From contig CAVYXV010000009.1 of NCBI GenBank assembly GCA_963772585.1, positions 186,001-250,000 on the forward strand: a stretch of 64,000 nucleotides of DNA. The letters are read 5' to 3'. Below are positions 58,535 through 64,000 of this stretch, one piece after another. The stretch's first letter is position 1, and each line of letters opens with the position of its first letter. The notes under the pieces were generated by a model. It searched no databases and was not told the origin of the DNA. It saw nothing but the letters and a program-made list of their open reading frames with translations. Position numbers and translations under genes: made by a program. Source of the stretch: CAVVXN01 sp963772585. GTDB lineage: Bacteria > Planctomycetota > PLA2 > JAEUHO01.

Positions 58535-60235
58535 ATGGACGAGCCCGTGGACCGTCGCTGCCTGCGCTACGAGCCGGACCCCGAGGCCCTGGCGACGGCC
58601 GCGCGCCTGCAGCCGGGCTGGCGGCGGCGCAAATTCCGCCTCGCGCGCCTCTTCGTGCGCATCGACCGCAAGGCCGCCTACCTGGAGACGCGGGCGGCGT
58701 CGTTCCGGGAGTTCGCCGCACGGGCGGGCTACGACCCCGAGGAGGCGCAGCAGACCATGTTGCTGGGCTACGCCTTCGAGGAGCCGGGGCTGGAGGAGGC
58801 GCTGATGCAGGGCGAGATCACCTGGTCGGCGGCCTGCGCGATCGGGCAGATCCACCGGGGGCCGGACTTGTGGCGCGAGGAGGACACCTGGCTGGCGTGG
58901 GCGACGACGGAGCCGTTCACCGCGTTCTCGCGGCGGGTGCGGGAGCGGCGGGAGGCGGTGCGCCAGCGGTCGCGGATCCGGTGGTGGATGGCGGGGATCG
59001 CGGCGGAGACGAAGGACCTGCTGGCGCGGTGCCGGACGCTGGCGTCGGGGCGCGCCAAGCGGGCGCTGACGAACGGGCAGTTGCTCCGGATCCTGGCCAC
59101 GGCGTTCGTGCTGGACGCCGATCCGTCGATGCTGCCGCCGGGGCTGCGGCGCATGCGGCCGACGGTCCTCGACCCGGACCGGCGGGGCGTTGCGGCGGAG
59201 ACGCTGGCGGGGGTCTTCCGGCGCAGCGGGGGCCTTTGCGAGTTCGGGCAATGCGATCGGCCGGCGGTGCACCTCTGCCACGTGCGGCCGCATCGGGAGG
59301 GAAGCGCCCGCGAGGCCGAGGACCTGGTGCACGGCTGCGCGGTCCACCACAAGCTCTACGACCTGGGGCGGATCCGGCTGGTGGGATGGACGGCGGACGG
59401 TCGCCCGATCTTCGAGGTGCGCCACCCGGACGGACGGGTGGAGCGCCTGGAGCCCAAGCCGCGGCCGGAGGACCGTCGCAGGGCCTGGCTGCCGCGTTGG
59501 GTGACGCTGGGGCTGGGGCCCCGGATGCGGCGGGTGGCGTCCAAGGTGCTGGCCGCGGTGGGCGCGAAGGAGGCGGCCCGCGCGGGGGCGGAGGAGGCGA
59601 GGAAGCGGCCGGAGAAGCCCCCCGGCGACCCGCCCGGGGGACCGCCGCCCGCGGCTGCCGGGGCGCCCCCGGCGGAGCCCCGGTCGAACGGCGCGGCCGC
59701 GACGGCGTGCGACGAGATGCCGCCGTTGGCGAGGAGCGTGGCGTCGGCCGCAGGGGCCGCGTCCGCGCGCTCCGCGCCCCCGCGGGACCGGGCCGAGGCG
59801 GAGGAACCGAACGCGCCCCCGCCGCCTCCGGAAGTTCCCCACGCTCCCGACGCGCCCGGGCCGCGGATGCCGCCGGGTCCGCCGCCAGCGCCGCCAGCGC
59901 CGCCAGCGCTCCCCATCGTCGGCGACCCCGACCGCGACCCCGATCCACCCCCGTGGGAGGGCACGGTCCGCGACCGTGCCCCGACGGGGGACGTCTCGCC
60001 CCGCTCCCTCTCGCCGTCAGAAGGACACGGCCTCCATGGGGCGAGCACCCTGCGCGACCGGTCTCGGCGGGCGCCGTGCCCGGCCGGACGCGCGCACCCG
60101 ACTCCGGCCCGTGCGACGCCGCCGCGCGTGCGCCGGCCCCGACCGGCGGGACGGGAACGCGCCCCCCCACGCGCCGGGGCGCCGGAGGGAGACGGCCCTC
60201 CGTCCTCCCGCGCACCGACCGCCGGGACCCGGTAG
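58535..60235 (+). CDS. HNH endonuclease-like protein with long Pro/Ala-rich tail
   Basis: About 566 residues from ATG 58535 (an ATG at 58475 is also in frame). The first 200 residues are helical (F-R-E-F-A-A-R-A-G-Y-D-P-E-E-A-Q-Q, L-E-E-A-L-M-Q-G-E-I-T-W-S-A-A), like the N-terminal part of the DUF222-associated HNH family. The HNH site is near 227-275: L-C-E-F-G-Q-C, H-L-C-H-V-R-P-H-R-E-G, H-G-C-A-V-H-H-K-L-Y-D-L-G-R. From about residue 350 the protein is low-complexity Pro/Ala/Arg/Gly with a 9-base tandem repeat CCGCCAGCG near 59882-59910; part of this tail may not be translated as shown. Such HNH proteins are often multicopy and associated with mobile DNA, but the substrate is unknown. Confidence 0.8.
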   Translation: MDEPVDRRCLRYEPDPEALATAARLQPGWRRRKFRLARLFVRIDRKAAYLETRAASFREFAARAGYDPEEAQQTMLLGYAFEEPGLEEALMQGEITWSAACAIGQIHRGPDLWREEDTWLAWATTEPFTAFSRRVRERREAVRQRSRIRWWMAGIAAETKDLLARCRTLASGRAKRALTNGQLLRILATAFVLDADPSMLPPGLRRMRPTVLDPDRRGVAAETLAGVFRRSGGLCEFGQCDRPAVHLCHVRPHREGSAREAEDLVHGCAVHHKLYDLGRIRLVGWTADGRPIFEVRHPDGRVERLEPKPRPEDRRRAWLPRWVTLGLGPRMRRVASKVLAAVGAKEAARAGAEEARKRPEKPPGDPPGGPPPAAAGAPPAEPRSNGAAATACDEMPPLARSVASAAGAASARSAPPRDRAEAEEPNAPPPPPEVPHAPDAPGPRMPPGPPPAPPAPPALPIVGDPDRDPDPPPWEGTVRDRAPTGDVSPRSLSPSEGHGLHGASTLRDRSRRAPCPAGRAHPTPARATPPRVRRPRPAGRERAPPRAGAPEGDGPPSSRAPTAGTR

Positions 60236-60303
60236 GGTTCCGGGGCGGAGGGAGCCGGTGCGCTGACCGGTCGCGCCCGGGCATCGATCCAGGAGGGCCC
60301 GCC

Positions 60304-60548
60304 ATGGCCACGGAGCCGGGGATCCAGGACCTCTTCGCCGAGATCGTCGAGAAGCAGGGCCGCCTCCCGGACCCCTTCGACGGGCCCGACGACCGGATCG
60401 TGGTCCACAACGTGGGGCGCACCTGCAACATGGGGCGTGCCTGCCCCTCCTGCACCCTCTGGGGGGACGGCTTCCACGGGGTCCTGCCTGCCGTCGAGAA
60501 CCGGGCGGCGTCGGGGGATGGCAGCCGCGGTTCCGCTACGACGCTTGA
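60304..60548 (+). pseudogene. DUF899-like thioredoxin-fold gene fragment
   Basis: An ATG at 60304 opens a frame with D-R-I-V-V-H-N-V-G-R-T-C-N-M-G-R-A-C-P-S-C-T-L-W-G-D-G-F-H-G, resembling the C-P-S-C-S-x-W-x-D-x-F-x-G site of DUF899 (thioredoxin-like) proteins. After V-E-N-R-A-A the frame runs on into pyrE without a stop. Adding one base to the G run at 60513-60517 would give ...S-G-G-W-Q-P-R-F-R-Y-D-A and a stop at 60546-60548, but only 81 residues, where the family has about 200 or more. So it is a truncated remnant or a short derived member. Confidence 0.45.
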
Positions 60549-60617
60549 CCGAGGGGCCGCCCGTGTCCGGCGCGACGGTGCGGGGGGGGCGGGCCCGGTG
60601 AATCGGAGAGTACGATC

Positions 60618-61322
60618 ATGCAAGCACACCAGCGCGCGTTCCTGGACTTCCTGCTGGAGGCCGATGCGCTTCTCTTCGGCGAGTTCACGCTGAAGAGCGG
60701 GCGGACCTCGCCGCTGTTCTTCAACGCCGGGCGCCTCGACTCCGGGCCGCACCTCAAGCGGGTCGGCCGGGCCTACGCCGAGACCCTCCTCGAGCGCCTC
60801 GGCGCGGACGGGTTCGACGTCGTGTTCGGCCCGGCCTACAAGGGCATCCCGCTCGCCGTGGCGACGGTCATGGGCCTCGCCGACCGGGGCGTGGACAAGC
60901 CCTACCTGGCGGACCGCAAGGAGGCCAAGGGGCACGGGGCCGAAGCCCGCGGCGGCGTCGCGCGGCGCCTGCTCGGAAGGGTGCCGGACGACGGAAGCCG
61001 CTTCGTGCTGGTCGACGACGTGCTCACGACCGGCGGCACGAAGGACGAGGCCGTCGCTCTCCTCCGGGAGGTCTGCGCCGGGGCCCGCTTCGAGGCCCTC
61101 GCCGTGGCGCTCGACCGGCAGGAGGTCACGCTCGACGGCGAGGACGCCGTCCAGTCCTTCACCGACCGGACCGGCGTGCCGGTGGTTCCCATCCTCCGGC
61201 TGACCGACGTGGTCGACGACCTGGACGAGCGCGGCCGGATCGACGCGGCCACGCTGGCGCGATGCCGGGCGTACTGGGGGCAGCACGGAACGGCTGGGGC
61301 GCGGGCCTGGGCGGTGCGATGA
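60618..61322 (+). CDS. pyrE: Orotate phosphoribosyltransferase
   Basis: A 234-residue enzyme of de novo pyrimidine synthesis that joins orotate and PRPP to OMP. Markers: F-T-L-K-S-G-R-T-S-P-L-F-F-N-A-G, F-G-P-A-Y-K-G-I-P-L-A-V, the K-E-A-K-G-H-G loop and the PRPP-binding V-L-V-D-D-V-L-T-T-G-G-T near 130-141. Length and order are those of the E. coli type. GGAGAG precedes ATG 60618. No other pyr gene is adjacent; its place among accessory genes in the insert between the tRNAs is unusual for a housekeeping gene. Confidence 0.97.
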   Translation: MQAHQRAFLDFLLEADALLFGEFTLKSGRTSPLFFNAGRLDSGPHLKRVGRAYAETLLERLGADGFDVVFGPAYKGIPLAVATVMGLADRGVDKPYLADRKEAKGHGAEARGGVARRLLGRVPDDGSRFVLVDDVLTTGGTKDEAVALLREVCAGARFEALAVALDRQEVTLDGEDAVQSFTDRTGVPVVPILRLTDVVDDLDERGRIDAATLARCRAYWGQHGTAGARAWAVR

Positions 61323-61448
61323 CCCCGGGGTGACGGGGGGGACGGACCCAGACGGCGTTTGCGCGGCGTCTGCCGCGACAGCGGCATGGTTGGGACTTGC
61401 TCCGGCCCTCTCGATACCCCACAACCGGGACGTTCCGGAGGACGCTCC

Positions 61449-61628
61449 ATGCAGAGGATCCAGCGAACCGTCGGGGCCCTCGTCTTCCTCGGCTTCCTGG
61501 GGTCGATCGCGGGCACGGGTACGGGCTGCGCGGGCCTGGGCAATGCGTGCGGATCGCTCCTGACCCTGGCGCTCGGCCTCGGGGTCGCGGTCGGCACCTA
61601 CTACCTCACCAAGGAGATCATCAAGTAG
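61449..61628 (+). CDS. Small lipoprotein
   Basis: A 59-residue protein from ATG 61449 behind GGAGGA. It has a hydrophobic N-terminus (V-G-A-L-V-F-L-G-F-L-G-S-I-A-G) followed by T-G-C-A-G-L-G-N-A-C, a plausible lipobox or disulfide pair, and a second hydrophobic stretch (L-T-L-A-L-G-L-G-V-A-V-G-T-Y-Y-L). No family is recognised. The good ribosome binding site and balanced composition support a real gene. Confidence 0.65.
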   Translation: MQRIQRTVGALVFLGFLGSIAGTGTGCAGLGNACGSLLTLALGLGVAVGTYYLTKEIIK

Positions 61629-61730
61629 GGCTCGTGCGATACGGCGGGCCCCACCCGCGGGCGGGCCCGCTGAGCGAACACCGGGCGAACGGCGGCGGCG
61701 CGCTCGCGGTTTTCCCGGCCGAGGCCTTTG

Positions 61731-61758
61731 TTGACCCCGGCCCGGAGAGCCGTAAGAT
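61731..61758 (+). promoter_or_regulatory. Strong sigma70-like promoter of the tRNA-Gly/tRNA-Thr/tuf operon
   Basis: TTGACC (61731-61736), a 16-base spacer and TAAGAT (61753-61758), the best consensus match in the window, about 57 bases ahead of tRNA-Gly. It would drive both tRNAs and tuf. Confidence 0.65.
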
Positions 61759-61815
61759 CCCCCGACCTCAGGGGCTACCCTGACGTGTCGTTCCTGGGGA
61801 GCCGGGAGCACTCGG

Positions 61816-61889
61816 GCGGGCGTAGCTCAATGGTAGAGCTCCGGCCTTCCAAGCCGGTGACGTGGGTTCGATTCCCATCGCCCGCTCCA
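61816..61889 (+). tRNA. tRNA-Gly (anticodon TCC)
   Basis: Acceptor GCGGGCG/CGCCCGC, D-arm GCTC/GAGC, anticodon stem CCGGC/GCCGG around CTTCCAA with TCC, T-loop TTCGATT, discriminator T and encoded CCA (61887-61889). Confidence 0.97.
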
Positions 61890-62025
61890 CGTCCGCCGGG
61901 AGAGAGGTCGAGAGACCATGGTACCGGCGTGCCGCGGCACCCGGTCCCCTGAGCAATGGTCGCCCGAAGGACCGTCCGGAGGGCAAGTCGAATCGAGGTC
62001 AGGAGCGCTCGTTTTCGGAAGGCCC

Positions 62026-62100
62026 GCTGGTGTAGCTCAGTGGTAGAGCACCTCCTTGGTAAGGAGGAGGTCGTGGGTTCAATCCCCACCACCAGCTCCA
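62026..62100 (+). tRNA. tRNA-Thr (anticodon GGT)
   Basis: Acceptor GCTGGTG/CACCAGC, D-arm GCTC/GAGC, anticodon stem CCTCC/GGAGG around TTGGTAA with GGT, T-arm GTGGG/CCCAC with TTCAATC, and encoded CCA (62098-62100). Located 65 bases before tuf, as thrT is before tufB in E. coli. Confidence 0.97.
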
Positions 62101-62165
62101 TCCCCGTCGAGCCGTCGGAGTGAGGACAGGAGGGCGCCAAGAGGCCCCCGGAGGATTGCCATCCC

Positions 62166-63374
62166 ATGGCCAAGGAAACCTACCAGCGTACCAAGCCGCA
62201 CGTAAACGTGGGCACCATCGGCCACGTGGATCACGGCAAGACCACCCTTACGGCCGCCATGACCGCCGTCATGGAGGCGAAGGGTCTCTCGAAGGCGAAG
62301 GCGTACGCCGACATCGCCAAGGGCGGCACCGTCCGCGACGAGACAAAGACCGTGACCATTGCCGCCGCCCACGTGGAATACGCGAGCGAAAACCGCCACT
62401 ACGCCCACGTCGACTGCCCCGGTCACGCGGACTACGTCAAGAACATGATCACGGGCGCCGCCCAGATGGACGGTGCGATTCTCGTCGTCTCGGCCTCCGA
62501 CGGCCCCATGCCCCAGACGCGCGAGCACATCCTCCTGGCCCGCCAGGTCGGCGTTCCCGCGATCGTCGTCTGGATCAACGCGATCGACCTCGTGGACGAC
62601 CCCGAGTTGCTCGAGTTGATCGAGCTCGAGGTTCGCGAGCTGCTGAGCGAGTACAACTTCCCGGGCGACGAGATCCCGATCGTGAAGGGCTCGGCCCTGA
62701 AGGCGCTGCAGCATCCCGCCGACTTCGACGACGAGGTCGGCGCCGGCGCGATCCTCAAGCTGATCGACGCGATCGACGCCTACATCCCCGAGCCGGTCCG
62801 CGACACCGACAAGCCGTTCCTGATGCCCGTCGAGGACGTGTTCTCGATCAAGGGGCGCGGCACGGTCGGCACGGGCCGCATCGAGCGCGGGCGGATCAAG
62901 GTCGGCGAACCCGTGGAGATCGTGGGGCTCCAGGAGCTGCCGATGAAGAGCACCTGCACCGGTGTCGAGATGTTCAACAAGACGCTCGATGAGGGACAGG
63001 CGGGCGACAACGTCGGCATCCTCCTCCGCGGCATCGACAAGGAGGTGCTCCAGCGCGGCATGGTCCTGGCGAAGCCCGGTACGGTGAACCCGCACACCGA
63101 GTTCGAAGGCGAGGTCTACGTCCTCACGAAGGAGGAGGGGGGGCGCCACACGCCCTTCTTCAACAACTACCGCCCGCAGTTCTACATCCGGACCACGGAT
63201 GTCACGGGCTCGATCGAGCTCCTCGGAGGCGCCGAGATGTGCATGCCGGGTGACAACGTCACCGTGAAGGTGGCGCTCGGCACCCCGATCGCCATCGAGG
63301 AGAAGATGCGGTTCGCCATCCGCGAGGGCGGCCGAACCGTCGGCGCAGGAACGGTCGCCAAGATCCTCAAGTAG
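62166..63374 (+). CDS. tuf: Elongation factor Tu
   Basis: A 402-residue GTPase that delivers aminoacyl-tRNA to the ribosome. G1 is G-H-V-D-H-G-K-T-T, G3 is D-C-P-G-H-A-D-Y and G5 is S-A-L-K. Two departures from the E. coli form: the switch I region reads A-K-G-G-T-V-R-D-E-T-K-T-V-T-I, not the A-R-G-I-T-I form, which I associate with Planctomycetota; and the G4 motif N-K-x-D is N-A-I-D at residues 138-141 (62577-62588), losing the nearly universal lysine. Domains 2 and 3 look normal. GGAGG precedes ATG 62166. The gene follows two tRNAs and precedes rpmG, tRNA-Trp and secE. Confidence 0.97.
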   Translation: MAKETYQRTKPHVNVGTIGHVDHGKTTLTAAMTAVMEAKGLSKAKAYADIAKGGTVRDETKTVTIAAAHVEYASENRHYAHVDCPGHADYVKNMITGAAQMDGAILVVSASDGPMPQTREHILLARQVGVPAIVVWINAIDLVDDPELLELIELEVRELLSEYNFPGDEIPIVKGSALKALQHPADFDDEVGAGAILKLIDAIDAYIPEPVRDTDKPFLMPVEDVFSIKGRGTVGTGRIERGRIKVGEPVEIVGLQELPMKSTCTGVEMFNKTLDEGQAGDNVGILLRGIDKEVLQRGMVLAKPGTVNPHTEFEGEVYVLTKEEGGRHTPFFNNYRPQFYIRTTDVTGSIELLGGAEMCMPGDNVTVKVALGTPIAIEEKMRFAIREGGRTVGAGTVAKILK

Positions 63375-63417
63375 AGTTCCCCTTCCGGGCACGCCCGGGC
63401 GAGCGAGGAGTCGAGCC

Positions 63418-63591
63418 ATGGCCAAGTCCCAGGACGCACGCGGGTACGTCTGGCTCCAGTGCACCGAGACCGGGGACCTGAACTACCGGGTCCAGAAGCG
63501 GATCAAGGGCAACCCGTACAAGCTAGAGCTGAAGAAGTACTCGCCTCGGCTCAAGCGCCACACCCTCCACAAGGAGAGCAAGAAAAGGTAG
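63418..63591 (+). CDS. rpmG: Ribosomal protein bL33
   Basis: A 57-residue basic protein from ATG 63418 behind GAGGAG. It reads Y-V-W-L-Q-C-T-E-T-G-D-L-N-Y-R-V-Q-K-R, then L-E-L-K-K-Y-S-P-R-L-K-R-H-T-L-H-K-E, the bL33 pattern. Only one cysteine (Cys15) is present, so this is the zinc-free form. The place between tuf and secE is the usual one. Confidence 0.95.
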   Translation: MAKSQDARGYVWLQCTETGDLNYRVQKRIKGNPYKLELKKYSPRLKRHTLHKESKKR

Positions 63592-63638
63592 GCTCGTTCT
63601 GCCGGGCGGCCCCGCCGCCCGGTCCGAGCCGTTCCCGC

Positions 63639-63714
63639 ACGGCCGTAGCTCAACTGGTAGAGCACCTGATTCCAAATCAGGGGGTTGAGGGTTCGATTCC
63701 TTCCGGCCGTGCCA
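63639..63714 (+). tRNA. tRNA-Trp (anticodon CCA)
   Basis: Acceptor ACGGCCG/CGGCCGT, D-arm GCTC/GAGC, anticodon stem CCTGA/TCAGG around TTCCAAA with CCA, T-loop TTCGATT, discriminator G and encoded CCA (63712-63714). Confidence 0.97.
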
Positions 63715-63747
63715 GTCATCGCCCCCGGTGGGGGCGTCTGGTGCTCC

Positions 63748-64000
63748 ATGGAAACCACCTCGAAATCATCCTCTGGCAAGTCGGGGTCCGGCACGTCCGG
63801 GCTCGAGATCTACAAGTCCGGCCAGGGGAAGATCGCCCGCATCGGCGCCTACGTGCTGGGCGGGATCCTGGTGATCTCCGGGGCGGTGAGTCTCTACCGG
63901 TTCATCAACGTGCCGGGGCGGGAGTGGGTCACCGGGTTGCCCATCATCGGGCATGTCTCGATCTTCAACACGATCGCCTTTGGCGTGGCCCTGCTCGGTC
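63748..64000 (+). CDS. secE: Preprotein translocase subunit SecE (partial at right edge)
   Basis: The visible 84 residues start at ATG 63748. A Ser/Gly-rich tail is followed by G-L-E-I-Y-K-S-G-Q-G-K-I-A-R and a first membrane helix (A-Y-V-L-G-G-I-L-V-I-S-G-A-V-S-L-Y), a loop with G-R-E-W-V and the start of a second helix (I-F-N-T-I-A-F-G-V-A-L-L-G). Position after tRNA-Trp and the long N-terminal extension agree with SecE of Planctomycetota as I remember it. It stabilises SecY in the secretion channel. The 3' end and nusG lie beyond the window. Confidence 0.85.
   Translation, partial: METTSKSSSGKSGSGTSGLEIYKSGQGKIARIGAYVLGGILVISGAVSLYRFINVPGREWVTGLPIIGHVSIFNTIAFGVALLG

Noticed and set aside
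60611..60616. TACGAT directly before the pyrE ATG as another leaderless -10
   Set aside because: Only one base separates it from the start codon, so a transcript would begin inside the gene; GGAGAG upstream looks like a normal ribosome binding site.
61768..62173. Minus-strand frames with M-G-I-E-P-T-S-P-A-W-K-A-G and V-G-I-E-P-T-T-S-S-L-P-R
   Set aside because: Antisense readings of tRNA-Gly and tRNA-Thr; the same applies to the frame with N-R-T-L-N-P-L-I-W-N opposite tRNA-Trp (63483-63794).
1..64000. CRISPR arrays, insertion sequences, integrases, phage genes
   Set aside because: No regularly spaced repeats, transposase, integrase or phage structural motifs were seen on either strand.

Overview
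The window comes from a very GC-rich (roughly 70% or more by eye) bacterial chromosome, most probably a planctomycete or close relative, likely assembled from a metagenome. Pointers are an EF-Tu whose switch I region has the G-G-T-V-R-D form that I associate with Planctomycetota, a SecE starting with a long polar tail and G-L-E-I-Y-K-x-G-Q-G-K, ECF sigma factors fused to or coupled with extracytoplasmic proteins, YfbK-type von Willebrand proteins and HEAT-repeat proteins. The phylum call is inference from remembered family features, not from a search.

Layout. 1-1129: two overlapping prepilin-like genes (minus). 1472-6712: a decayed cyclase-like gene, a DUF488 gene, a Tat-type lipoprotein, a sigma factor fused to a membrane anchor and carbohydrate-binding-like repeats, and a frameshifted VOC gene. 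6893-11974: SNF2 helicase, esterase-like hydrolase and PhzF protein (minus). 12083-15368: two adjacent secreted proteins sharing a repeated module, the second interrupted by an in-frame TGA. 15628-18942: ECF sigma factor, anti-sigma/vWA protein and a tiny membrane protein. 18973-22699: methyltransferase, diadenylate cyclase and tRNA-dihydrouridine synthase (minus). 22859-25199: arsenate reductase, Acr3 efflux and AlkA-type glycosylase. 25254-31244: HD protein, CBS-containing chloride channel, a hypothetical gene, tandem PPK2 enzyme and a site-2 protease. 31307-34326: DUF92 and ComEC. 34459-43566: sugar-phosphate enzymes, penicillin acylase-like hydrolase, TPR protein, GHMP kinase and a class I glutamine amidotransferase. 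43563-47307: HEAT/vWA genes. 47367-50635: chorismate synthase, a secreted protein and a methyltransferase.

The right end is a translation locus: tRNA-Thr(TGT), tRNA-Tyr, tRNA-Gly, tRNA-Thr(GGT), tuf, rpmG, tRNA-Trp, secE, the same gene order as the thrU-tyrU-glyT-thrT-tufB locus of E. coli followed by its trp-tRNA/secE neighbourhood. Here about 10 kb has been inserted between tRNA-Tyr and tRNA-Gly. The insert holds a TPR-class III adenylate cyclase, a membrane protein with a HEPN-like R-N-R-I-A-H motif, a VIT-domain protein, an apparent selenocysteine-containing thioredoxin-like lipoprotein, an HNH endonuclease, a DUF899-like fragment, pyrE and a small lipoprotein.

Three observations stand out. 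First, the thioredoxin-like gene at 57872-58426 has an in-frame TGA exactly at the first position of a C-x-x-C site, followed at the right distance by a hairpin, which is best read as selenocysteine. Second, nine genes have a TAnnnT element ending only 6-10 bases before the start codon, mostly with no Shine-Dalgarno sequence, which suggests widespread leaderless transcripts. Third, three genes are each broken by a single surplus G in a G run, which is either assembly error or real slippage.
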